In this document: in pieces, positions 10,846-23,600 of the stretch
Layout: every line of letters begins with the position of its first letter
Numbering within the stretch: position 1 is the first letter of the stretch
Assembly: GCA_964017155.1 (NCBI GenBank)
Contig: OZ024856.1
Span: 7,701,811-7,765,810, forward strand
DNA length: 64,000 bases
Reading direction: 5' to 3'
Source of the DNA: Oasisia sp. SBJ-2009
Lineage: Eukaryota > Annelida > Polychaeta > Sabellida > Siboglinidae
Position numbers and translations under genes: made by a program
The notes under the pieces: model-generated
What the model was told of the DNA's origin: nothing
What the model saw: only the letters and a program-made list of their open reading frames with translations
Database searches by the model: none

Positions 10846-11876
10846 GTGGCTTTGGAAATTGCGAGAAACACCCCAAAATGCGCTTACGCCAATATAAGGG
10901 TATTTTCTCTTCTGAAAAATGCAACGTACAAATACAGTTCGTTAGTTTTATGGATCGTCATCGGTTCCTGGACTAGAAATCAATTACAACTTGTCGAGCT
11001 TCCAAAGTGGTGCCTATATTTCGGAAATTACGCTAATCACCCTCAAAGTGCGCTTACGCCAATGCAAAGTTATTTTCACATCTGAAACCTACAATGTACC
11101 ACTAATCTTCGTGACATGTGTGGATTCGCATGATTCCCAGAACGAAGAGTCAAGTACAAGTGGGCGTGCTTCGATACTCGTACCTATTTTTTCGGAAATT
11201 ACTGTAAACTCGCTTAAATGCGTTCGCGCCAAAATAACGGTATTGTCTCATCGGAAAACTACAACGTAGTACCACTATAATTAGATACTTTTTTTTGGAT
11301 TTGCATAGGCCAGACAACAAAGAATAAAGTACAAGTGGTTGAATTTCGATACTAATAGATAGTGGCTTTGGAAATTGCGAGAAACACCCCAAAATGCGCT
11401 TACGCCAATATAAGGGTATTTTCTCTTCTGAAAAATACAACGTACCAATACAGTTCGTTAGTTTTATGGATCGTCATCGGTTCCTGGACTAGAAATCAAT
11501 TACAACTTGTCGAGCTTCCAAAGTGGTGCCTATATTTCGGAAATTACGCTAATCACCCTCAAAGTTCGCTTACGCCAATGCAAAGTTATTTTCACATCTG
11601 AAACCTACAATGTACCACTACTATTCGTGACCTTTGTGGATTCGCGTGGTTCCCAGGGCGAAGAGTCAAGTACAAGTGGTCGTGCTTCGATACGCGTACC
11701 TATTTTTTCGGAAATTACGTTAAACTCCCTTAAATGCGTTCGCGCCAAATTAACGGTATTATCTCATCGGAAAACTACATCGTAGTACGACTATATTAAG
11801 ATACTTTTTTTGGATTTGTATAGTCCAGACAACGAGGAATAAAGTGCACGGGGTTGAATTTCGATACTAATAGATA
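10846..11876 (+). repeat. Two intercalated units (P/Q hybrid and Q-like)
   Basis: Units at 10846 and 11362. The first joins a P marker (aaaaatgcaacg) to Q markers (ggttcctggac, ccaaagtggtgcc). The second is Q-headed with gattcgcgtgg and gtcaagtacaagtggtcg. They separate 5-unit HOR copies 2 and 3. The 11362 unit resembles the 60837 unit that precedes copy 4. Confidence 0.75.
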
Positions 11877-14456
11877 GTGATTTTCGAAATTTCGATAAAC
11901 ACCCCAAAGTGCGCTTGCGCCAATATAAGGGTATTTTCTCTTCTGAAAAATACAACGTACAAATACAGTTCGTTAGTTTTATGGATTGTCATCGGTTCCC
12001 GAACTAGAAATCGACTACAACTTGTCGAGCTTCCAAAATGGTGCCTATATTTCGGAAATTACGCTAATCACCCTCAAAGTGCGCTTACGCCAATGCAAAG
12101 TTATTTTCACATCTGAAACCTACAATGTACCACTACTCTTCGTGACATGTGTGGATTCGCATGATTCCCAGAACGAAGAGTCAAGTTCAAGTGGGCGTGC
12201 TTCGATACTCGTACCTATTTTTTCCGAAATTACTGTAAACTCGCTTAAATGCGTTCGCGCCAAAACAACGGTATTGTCTCATCGGAAAACTACAACGTAG
12301 TACCACTATAATTATATACTTTTTTTTTGGATTTGCACAGGCCAGACAACGAGGAATAAAGTACAAGTGGTTGAATTTCGATACTAATAGATAGTGGCTT
12401 TGGAAATTGCGAGAAACACCCCAAAATGCGCTTACGCCAATATAAGGGTATTTTCTCTTCTGAAAAATACAACGTACAAATACAGTTCGTTAGTTTGATG
12501 GGTCGTCATCGGTTCCCGGACTAGAAATCAATTACAGCTTGTCGAGCTTCCAAAATGGTGCCTATATTTCGGAAATTACGCTAATCACCCTCAAAGTTCG
12601 CTTACGCCAATGCAAAGTTATTTTCACATCTGAAACCTACAATGTACCACTACTATTCGTGACCTTTGTGGATTCCCGTGGTTCCCAGGGCGAAGAGTCA
12701 TGTACAAGTGGTCGTGCTTCGATACGCGTACCTATTTTTTTCGGAAATTACGTTAAACTCCCTTAAATGCGTTCGCGCCAAATTAACGGTATTATCTCAT
12801 CGGAAAACTACATCGTAGTACGACTATATTAAGATACTTTTTTTGGATTTGTATAGTCCAGACAACGAGGAATAAAGTGCACGGGGTTGAATTTCGATAC
12901 TAATAGATAGTGATTTTCGAAATTTCGATAAACACCCCAAAGTGCGCTTGCGCCAATATAAGGGTATTTTCTCTTCTGAAAAATACAACGTACAAATACA
13001 GTTCGTTAGTTTTATGGATCGTCATCGGTTCCCGAACTAGAAATCGACTACAACTTGTCGAGCTTCCAAAATGGTGCCTATATTTCGGAAATTACGCTAA
13101 TCACCCTCAAAGTGCGCTTACGCCAATGCAAAGTTATTTTCACATCTGAAACCTACAATGTACCACTACTCTTCGTGACATGTGTGGATTCGCATGATTC
13201 CCAGAACGAAGAGTCAAGTACAAGTGGGCGTGCTTCGATACTCGTACCTATTTTTTCCGAAATTACTGTAAACTCGCTTAAATGCGTTCGCGCCAAAACA
13301 ACGGTATTGTCTCATCGGAAAACTACAACGTAGTACCACTATAATTAGATACTTTTTTTTGGATTTGCACAGGCCAGACAACGAGGAATAAAGTACAAGT
13401 GGTTGAATTTCGATACTAATAGATAGTGGCTTTGGAAATTGCGAGAAACACCCCAAAATGCGCTTACGCCAATATAAGGGTATTTTCTCTTCTGAAAAAT
13501 ACAACTTACCAATACAGTTCGTTATTTTTATGGATCGTCATCGGTTCCCGGACTAGAAATCAATTACAACTTGTCGAGCTTCCAAAATGGTGCCTATATT
13601 TCGGAAATTACGCTAATCACCCTCAAAGTGCGCTTACGCCAATGCAAAGTTATTTTCACATCTGAAACCTACAATGTACCACTACTATTCGTGACATTTG
13701 TGGATTCGCATGGTTCCCAGGGCGAAGAGTCAAGTACTAGTGGTCCTGCTTCGATAAGCGTACCTATTTTTTCGGAAATTACGTTAAACTCCCTTAAATG
13801 CGTTCGCGCCAAATTAACGGTATTATCTCATCGGAAAACTACATCGTAGTACGACTATAATAAAATACTTTTTTTGGATTTGTATAGTCCAGACAACGAG
13901 GAATAAAGAACACGGGGTTGAATTTCGATACTAATAGATGGTGATTTTCGAAATTGCGATAAACACCCCAAAGTGCGCTTGCGCCAATATAAGGGTATTT
14001 TCTCTTCTGAAAAATACAACGTACAAATACAGTTCGTTAGTTTTATGGATCGTCATCGGTTCCCGAACTAGAAATCGACTACAACTTGTCGAGCTTCCAA
14101 AATGGTGCCTATATTTCGGAAATTACGCTAATCACCCTCAAAGTGCGCTTACGCCAAAGCAAAGTTATTTTCACATCTGAAACCTACAATGTACCACTAA
14201 TCTTCGTGACATGTGTGGATTCGCATGATTCCTAGAACGAAGAGTCAAGTACAAGTGGGCGTGCTTCGATACTCGTACCTATTTTTTCGGAAATTACTGT
14301 AAACTCGCTTAAATGCGTTCGCGCCAAAATAACGGTATTGTCTCATCGGAAAACTACAACGTAGTACCACTATAATTACATACTTTTTTTTGGATTTGCA
14401 TAGGCCAGACAACAAGGAATAAAGTACAAGTGGTTGAATTTCGATACTAATAGATA
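11877..14456 (+). repeat. 5-unit HOR, copy 3 (2580 bp)
   Basis: Units start at 11877, about 12394, 12910, 13426 and 13941. X1 here has an A head (gattttcgaaatttcg) rather than the ggctttgg head of copies 1 and 2. X2 has gtttgatgggtcg and a T7 slip at 12735-12741. X5 is the cgccaaagc form with a private c-to-t at 14233 (ttcctagaacg) and a ttacatac tail. Copy 4 at 61352 shares the A head, the cgccaaagc X5 and the ttacatac tail. Confidence 0.87.
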
Positions 14457-16520
14457 GTGGCTTTTGGAATTGCGAGAAACACCCCAAAATGCGCTTACGC
14501 CAATATAAGGGTGTTTTCTCTTCTGAAAAATACAACTTACCAATACAGTTCGTTAGTTTTATGGATCGTCATCGGTTCCCGGACTAGAAATCAATTACAG
14601 CTTGTCGAGCTTCCAAAATGGTGCCTATATTTCGGAAATTACGCTAATCACCCTCAAAGTGCGCTTACGCCAAAGCAAAGTTATTTTCACATCTGAAACC
14701 TACAATGTACCACTAATCTTCGTGACATGTGTGGAATCGCATGATTCCCAGAACGAAGAGTCAAGTACAAGTGGGCGTGCTTCGATACTCGTACCTATTT
14801 TTTCGGAAATTACTCTAAACTCGCTTAAATGCGTTCGCGCCAAAATAACGGTATTGTCTCATCGGAAAACTACAACGTAGTACCACTATAATTAGATACT
14901 TTTTTTTGGATTTGCATAGGCCAGACAACAAAGAATAAAGTACAAGTGGTTGAATTTCGATACTAATAGATAGTGGCTTTGGAAATTGCGAGAAACACCC
15001 CAAAATGCGCTTACGCCAATATAAGGGTATTTTCTCTTCTGAAAAATACAACGTACCAATACAGTTCGTTAGTTTTATGGATCGTCATCGGTTCCTGGAC
15101 TAGAAATCAATTACAACTTGTCGAGCTTCCAAAGTGGTGCCTATATTTCGGAAATTACGCTAATCACCCTCAAAGTGCGCTTACGCCAATGCAAAGTTAT
15201 TTTCACATCTGAAACCTACAATGTACCACTAATCTTCGTGACATGTGTGGATTCGCATGATTCCCAGAACGAAGAGTCAAGTACAAGTGGGCGTGCTTCG
15301 ATACTCCTACCTATTTTTTCGGAAATTACTGTAAACTCGCTTAAATGCGTTCGCGCCAAAATAACGGTATTGTCTCATCGGAAAACTACAACGTAGTACC
15401 ACTATAATTAGATACTTTTTTTTGGATTTGCATAGGCCAGACAACAAAGAATAAAGTACAAGTGGTTGAATTTCGATACTAATAGATAGTGGCTTTGGAA
15501 ATTGCGAGAAACACCCCAAAATGCGCTTACGCCAATATAAGGGTATTTTCTCTTCTGAAAAATACAACGTACCAATACAGTTCGTTAGTTTTATGGATCG
15601 TCATCGGTTCCTGGACTAGAAATCAATTACAACTTGTCGAGCTTCCAAAATGGTGCCTATATTTCGGAAATTACGCTAATCAACCTCAAAGTGCGCTTAC
15701 GCCAATGCAAAGTAATTTTCACATCTGAAACCTACAATTTTCCACTACTATTCGTGACCTTTGTGGATTCGCATGGTTCCCAGGGCGAAGAGTCATGTAC
15801 AAGTGGTCGTGCTTCGATACGCGTACCTATTTTTTCGGAAATTACGTTAAACTCCCTTAAATGCGTTCGCGCCAAATTAACGGTATTATCTCATCGGAAA
15901 ACTACATCGTAGTACGACTATATTAAGATACTTTTTTTGGATTTGTATAGTCCAGACAACGAGGAATAAAGTGCACGGGGTTGAATTTCGATACTAATAG
16001 ATAGTGATTTTCGAAATTTCGATAAACACCCCAAAGTGCGCTTGCGCCAATATAAGGGTATTTTCTCTTCTGAAAAATACAACGTACAAATACAGTTCGT
16101 TAGTTTTATGGATTGTCATCGGTTCCCGAACTAGAAATCGATTACAACTTGTCGAGCTTCCAAAATGGTGCCTATATTTCGGAAATTACGCTAATCACCC
16201 TCAAAGTGCGCTTACGCCAATGCAAAGTTATTTTCACATCTGAAACCTACAATGTACCACTACTCTTCGTGACATGTGTGGATTCGCATGATTCCCAGAA
16301 CGAAGAGTCAAGTTCAAGTGGGCGTGCTTCGATACTCGTACCTATTTTTTCCGAAATTACTGTAAACTCGCTTAAATGCGTTCGCGCCAAAACAACGGTA
16401 TTGTCTCATCGGAAAACTACAACGTAGTACCACTATAATTATATACTTTTTTTTTGGATTTGCACAGGCCAGACAACGAGGAATAAAGTACAAGTGGTTG
16501 AATTTCGATACTAATAGATA
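14457..16520 (+). repeat. Transition units into the 10-unit HOR zone
   Basis: Units at 14457, 14973, 15489 and 16004. The 14457 unit has a G head (ggcttttggaatt, gggtgttttc, acagcttg) but the V-like cgccaaagc and gtggaatcgc. The 14973 unit is Q-headed with a ctaatcttcg tail. The 15489 unit is Q-headed with gcaaagtaatttt, private caattttccac and a gagtcatgtac tail. The 16004 unit is type A (X1-like) with a T9 tail, and the first G block follows it directly. Confidence 0.78.
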
Positions 16521-19500
16521 GTGGCTTTTGGAATTGCGAGAAACACCCCAAAATGCGCTTACGCCAATATAAGGGTGTTTTCTCTTCTGAAAAATACAAC
16601 TTACCAATACAGTTCGTTAGTTTTATGGATCGTCATCGGTTCCCGGACTAGAAATCAATTACAGCTTGTCGAGCTTCCAAAATGGTGCCTATATTTCGGA
16701 AATTACGCTAATCACCCTCAAAGTTCGCTTACGCCAATGCAAAGTTATTTTCACATCTGAAACCTACAATGTTCCACTACTATTCGTGACCTTTGTGGAT
16801 TCGCGTGGTTCCCAGGGCGAAGAGTCATGTACAAGTGGTCGTGCTTCGATACGCGTACCTATTTTTTCGGAAATTACGTTAAACTCCCTTAAATGCGTTC
16901 GCGCCAAATTGACGGTATTATCTCATCGGAAAACTACATCGTAGTACGACTATATTAAGATACTTTTTTTGGATTTGTATAGTCCAGACAACGAGGAATA
17001 AAGTGCACGGGGTTGAATTTCGATACTAATAGATAGTGATTTTCGAAATTTCGATAAACACCCCAAAGTGCGCTTGCGCCAATATAAGGGTATTTTCTCT
17101 TCTGAAAAATACAACGTACAAATACAGTTCGTTAGTTTTATGGATCGTCATCGGTTCCCGAACTAGAAATCGACTACAACTTGTCGAGCTTCCAAAATGG
17201 TGCCTATATTTCGGAAATTACGCTAATCACCCTCAAAGTGCGCTTACGCCAAAGCAAAGTTATTTTCACATCTGAAACCTACAATGTACCACTAATCTTC
17301 GTGACATGTGTGGATTCGCATGATTCCCAGAACGAAGAGTCAAGTTCAAGTGGGCGTGCTTCGATACTCGTACCTATTTTTTCCGAAATTACTGTAAACT
17401 CGCTTAAATGCGTTCGCGCCAAAACAACGGTATTGTCTCATCGGAAAACTACAACGTAGTACCACTATAATTAGATACTTTTTTTTGGATTTGCACAGGC
17501 CAGACAACGAGGAATAAAGTACAAGTGGTTTAATTTCGATACTAATAGATAGTGGCTTTAGAAATTGCGAGAAACACCCCAAAATGCGCTTACGCCAATA
17601 TAAGGGTATTTTCTCTTCTGAAAAATACAACGTACAAATACAGTTCGTTAGTTTTATGGATCGTCATCGGTTCCCGGACTAGAAATCAATTACAGCTTGT
17701 CGAGCTTCCAAAATGGTGCCTATATTTCGGAAATTACGCTAATCACCCTCAAAGTTCGCTTACGCCAATGCAAAGTTATTTTCACATCTGAAACCTACAA
17801 TGTACCACTACTATTCGTGACCTTTGTGGATTCCCGTGGTTCCCAGGGCGAAGAGTCATGTACAAGTGGTCGTGCTTCGATACGCGTACCTATTTTTTCG
17901 GAAATTACGTTAAACTCCCTTAAATGCGTTCGCGCCAAATTAACGGTATTATCTCAACGAAAAACTACATCGTAGTACGACTATATTAAGATACTTTTTT
18001 TGGATTTGTATAGTCCAGACAACGAGGAATAAAGTGCACGGGGTTGAATTTCGATACTAATAGATAGTGATTTTCGAAATTTCGATAAACACCCCAAAGT
18101 GCGCTTGCGCCAATATAAGGGTATTTTCTCTTCTGAAAAATACAACGTACAAATACAGTTCGTTAGTTTTATGGATCGTCATCGGTTCCCGAACTAGAAA
18201 TCGACTACAACTTGTCGAGCTTCCAAAATTGTGCCTATATTTCGGAAATTACGCTAATCACCCTCAAAGTGCGCTTACGCCAATGCAAAGTTATTTTCAC
18301 ATCTGAAACCTACAATGTACCACTACTATTCGTGACATTTGTGGATTCGCATGGTTCCCAGGGCGAAGAGGCAAGTACAAGTGGTCCTGCTTCGATAAGC
18401 GTACCTATTTTTTCGGAAATTACGTTAAACTCCCTTAAATGCGTTCGCGCCAAATTAACGGTATTATCTCATCGGAAAACTACATCGTAGTACGACTATA
18501 ATAAAATACTTTTTTTGGATTTGTATAGTCCAGACAACGAGGAATAAAGAACACGGGGTTGAATTTCGATACTAATAGATGGTGATTTTCGAAATTGCGA
18601 TAAACACCCCAAAGTGCGCTTGCGCCAATATAAGGGTATTTTCTCTTCTGAAAAATACAACGTACAAATACAGTTCGTTAGTTTTATGGATCGTCATCGG
18701 TTCCCGAACTAGAAATCGACTACAACTTGTCGAGCTTCCAAAATGGTGCCTATATTTCGGAAATTACGCTAATCACCCTCAAAGTGCGCTTACGCCAAAG
18801 CAAAGTTATTTTCACATCTGAAACCTACAATGTACCACTAATCTTCGTGACATGTGTGGATTCGCATGATTCCCAGAACGAAGAGTCAAGTACAAGTGGG
18901 CGTGCTTCGATACTCGTACCTATTTTTTCGGAAATTACTGTAAACTCGCTTAAATGCGTTCGCGCCAAAATAACGGTATTGTCTCATCGGAAAACTACAA
19001 CGTAGTACCACTATAATTACATACTTTTTTTTGGATTTGCATAGGCCAGACAACAAGGAATAAAGTACAAGTGGTTGAATTTCGATACTAATAGATAGTG
19101 GCTTTGGAAATTGCGAGAAACACCCCAAAATGCGCTTACGCCAATATAAGGGTATTTTCTCTTCTGAAAAATGCAACGTACAAATACAGTTCGTTAGTTT
19201 TATGGATCGTCATCGGTTCCCGGACTAGAAATCAACTACAACTTGTCGAGCTTCCAAAATGGTGCCTATATTTCGGAAATTACGCTAATCACCCTCAAAG
19301 TGCGCTTACGCCAATGCAAAGTAATTTTCACATCTGAAACCTACAATGTACCACTACTCTTCGTGACATGTGTGGATTCGCATGATTCCCAGAACGAAGA
19401 GTCAAGTACAAGTGGGCGTGCTTCGATACGCGTACCTATTTTTTCGGAAATTACGTTAAACTCCCTTAAATGCGTTCGCGCCAAATTAACGGTATTATCT

Positions 19501-20643
19501 CATCGGAAAACTACATCGTAGTACGACTATATTAAGATACTTTTTTTGGATTTGTATAGTCCAGACAACGAGGAATAAAGTGCACGGGGTTGAATTTCGA
19601 TACTAATAGATAGTGATTTTCGAAATTTCGATAAACACCCGAAAGTGCGCATGCGCCAATATAAGGGTATTTTCTCTTCTGAAAAATACAACGTACACTT
19701 ACAGTTCGTTTATTTTATGGATCGTCATCGGTTCCCGAACTAGAAATCGACTACAACTTGTCGAGCTTCCAAAATGGTGCCTATATTTCGGAAATTACGC
19801 TAATCACCCTCAAAGTGCGCTTACGCCAAAGCAAAGTTATTTTCACATCTGAAACCTACAATGTACCACTAATCTTCGTGACATGTGTGGATTCGCATGA
19901 TTCCCCGAACGAAGAGTCAAGTACAAGTGGGCGTGCTTCGATACTCGTACCTATTTTTTCGGAAATTACTGTAAACTCGCTTAAATGCGTTCGCGCCAAA
20001 ATAACGGTATTGTCTCATCGGAAAACTACAACGTAGTACCACTATAATTAGATACTTTTTTTTGGATTTGCATAGGCCAGACAACAAAGAATAAAGTACA
20101 AGTGGTTGAATTTCGATACTAATAGATAGTGGCTTTGGAAATTGCGAGAAACACCCCAAAATGCGCTTACGCCAATATAAGGGTATTTTCTCTTCTGAAA
20201 AATACAACGTACCAATACAGTTCGTTAGTTTTATGGATCGTCATCGGTTCCTGGACTAGAAATCAATTACAACTTGTCGAGCTTCCAAAGTGGTGCCTAT
20301 ATTTCGGAAATTACGCTAATCACCCTCAAAGTTCGCTTACGCCAATGCAAAGTTATTTTCACATCTGAAACCTACAATGTACCACTACTATTCGTGACAT
20401 GTGTGGATTCGCATGATTCCCAGAACGAAGAGTCAAGTACAAGTGGGCGTGCTTCGATACTCGTACCTATTTTTTCGGAAATTACTGTAAACTCGCTTAA
20501 ATGCGTTCGCGCCAAAATAACGGTATTGTCTCATCGGAAAACTACAACGTAGTACCACTATAATTATATACTTTTTTTGGATTTGCATAGGCCAGACAAC
20601 AAGGAATAAAGTACAAGTGGTTGAATTTCGATACTAATAGATA
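16521..20643 (+). repeat. HOR block 1: 8 units, G-A-K-L-V-P'-D-Q
   Basis: Units at 16521, 17036, 17552, 18067, 18582, 19098, 19613 and 20129. V still has gataaacacccc and a normal aaatgcgttcg core; later V units have gataatcacccc and, in most, aaatgagttcg. L has aacgtacaaat; L units from 30433 on have aacatacaaat. P' (19098) has the same marker set as the 2593 unit. These ancestral-looking states make this block the best model of the HOR before it grew to ten units. Confidence 0.85.
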
Positions 20644-23600
20644 GTGGCTTTTGGAATTGCGAGAAACACCCCAAAATGCGCTTACGCCAATATAAGGGTG
20701 TTTTCTCTTCTGAAAAATACAACTTACCAATACAGTTCGTTAGTTTTATGGATCGTCATCGGTTCCCGGACTAGAAATCAATTACAGCTTGTCGAGCTTC
20801 CAAAATGGTGCCTATATTTCGGAAATTACGCTAATCACCCTCAAAGTTCGCTTACGCCAATGCAAAGTTATTTTCACATCTGAAACCTACAATGTTCCAC
20901 TACTATTCGTGACCTTTGTGGATTCGCGTGGTTCCCAGGGCGAAGAGTCATGTACAAGTGGTCGTGCTTCGATACGCGTACCTATTTTTTCGGAAATTAC
21001 GTTAAACTCCCTTAAATGCGTTCGCGCCAAATTGACGGTATTATCTCATCGGAAAACTACATCGTAGTACGACTATATTAAGATACTTTTTTTGGATTTG
21101 TATAGTCCAGACAACGAGGAATAAAGTGCACGGGGTTGAATTTCGATACTAATAGATAGTGATTTTCGAAATTTCGATAAACACCCCAAAATGCGCTTGC
21201 GCCAATATAAGGGTATTTTCTCTTCTGAAAAATACAACGTACAAATACAGTTCGTTAGTTTTATGGATCGTCATCGGTTCCCGAACTAGAAATCGACTAC
21301 AACTTGTCGAGCTTCCAAAATGGTGCCTATATTTCGGAAATTACGCTAATCACCCTCAAAGTGCGCTTACGCCAAAGCAAAGTTATTTTCACATCTGAAA
21401 CCTACAATGTACCACTAATCTTCGTGACATGTGTGGATTCGCATGATTCCCAGAACGAAGAGTCAAGTTCAAGTGGGCGTGCTTCGATACTCGTACCTAT
21501 TTTTTCCGAAATTACTGTAAACTCGCTTAAATGCGTTCGCGCCAAAACAACGGTATTGTCTCATCGGAAAACTACAACGTAGTACCACTATAATTAGATA
21601 CTTTTTTTTGGATTTGCACAGGCCAGACAACGAGGAATAAAGTACAAGTGGTTGAATTTCGATACTAATAGATAGTGGCTTTAGAAATTGCGAGAAACAC
21701 CCCAAAATGCGCTTACGCCAATATAAGGGTATTTTCTCTTCTGAAAAATACAACGTACAAATACAGTTCGTTAGTTTTATGGATCGTCATCGGTTCCCGG
21801 ACTAGAAATCAATTACAGCTTGTCGAGCTTCCAAAATGGTGCCTATATTTCGGAAATTACGCTAATCACCCTCAAAGTTCGCTTACGCCAATGCAAAGTT
21901 ATTTTCACATCTGAAACCTACAATGTACCACTACTATTCGTGACCTTTGTGGATTCCCGTGGTTCCCAGGGCGAAGAGTCATGTACAAGTGGTCGTGCTT
22001 CGATACGCGTACCTATTTTTTCGGAAATTACGTTAAACTCCCTTAAATGCGTTCGCGCCAAATTAACGGTATTATCTCAACGAAAAACTACATCGTAGTA
22101 CGACTATATTAAGATACTTTTTTTGGATTTGTATAGTCCAGACAACGAGGAATAAAGTGCACGGGGTTGAATTTCGATACTAATAGATAGTGATTTTCGA
22201 AATTTCGATAAACACCCCAAAGTGCGCTTGCGCCAATATAAGGGTATTTTCTCTTCTGAAAAATACAACGTACAAATACAGTTCGTTAGTTTTATGGATC
22301 GTCATCGGTTCCCGAACTAGAAATCGACTACAACTTGTCGAGCTTCCAAAATTGTGCCTATATTTCGGAAATTACGCTAATCACCCTCAAAGTGCGCTTA
22401 CGCCAATGCAAAGTTATTTTCACATCTGAAACCTACAATGTACCACTACTATTCGTGACATTTGTGGATTCGCATGGTTCCCAGGGCGAAGAGGCAAGTA
22501 CAAGTGGTCCTGCTTCGATAAGCGTACCTATTTTTTCGGAAATTACGTTAAACTCCCTTAAATGCGTTCGCGCCAAATTAACGGTATTATCTCATCGGAA
22601 AACTACATCGTAGTACGACTATAATAAAATACTTTTTTTGGATTTGTATAGTCCAGACAACGAGGAATAAAGAACACGGGGTTGAATTTCGATACTAATA
22701 GATGGTGATTTTCGAAATTGCGATAATCACCCCAAAGTGCGCTTGCGCCAATATAAGGGTATTTTCTCTTCTGAAAAATACAACGTACAAATACAGTTCG
22801 TTAGTTTTATGGATCGTCATCGGTTCCCGAACTAGAAATCGACTACAACTTGTCGAGCTTCCAAAATGGTGCCTATATTTCGGAAATTACGCTAATCACC
22901 CTCAAAGTGCGCTTACGCGAAAGCAAAGTTATTTTCACATCTGAAACCTACAATGTACCACTAATCTTCGTGACATGTGTGGAATCGCATGATTCCCAGA
23001 ACGAAGAGTCAAGTACAAGTGGGCGTGCTTCGATACTCGTACCTATTTTTTCGGAAATTACTCTAAACTCGCTTAAATGAGTTCGCGCCAAAATAACGGA
23101 ATTGTCTCATCGGAAAACTACAACGTAGTACCACTATAATTATATACTTTTTTTTGGATTTGCATAGGCCAGACAACAAGGAATAAAGTACAAGTGGTTG
23201 AATTTCGATACTAATAGATAGTGGCTTTGGAAATTGCGAGAAACACCCCAAAATGTGCTTACGCCAATATAAGGGTATTTTCTCTTCTGAAAAATGCAAC
23301 GTACAAATACAGTTCGTTAGTTTTATGGATCGTCATCGGTTCCCGGACTAGAAATCAACTACAACTTGTCGAGCTTCCAAAATGGTGCCTATATTGCGGA
23401 AATTACGCTAATCACCCTCAAAGTGCGCTTACGCCAAAGCAAAGTTATTTTCACATCTGAAACCTACAATGTACCACTAATCTTCGTGACATGTGTGGAT
23501 TCGCATGATTCCCAGAACGAAGAGTCAAGTACAAGTGGGCGTGCTTCGATACTCGTACTTATTTTTTCGGAAATTACTGTAAACTCGCTTAAATGCGTTC

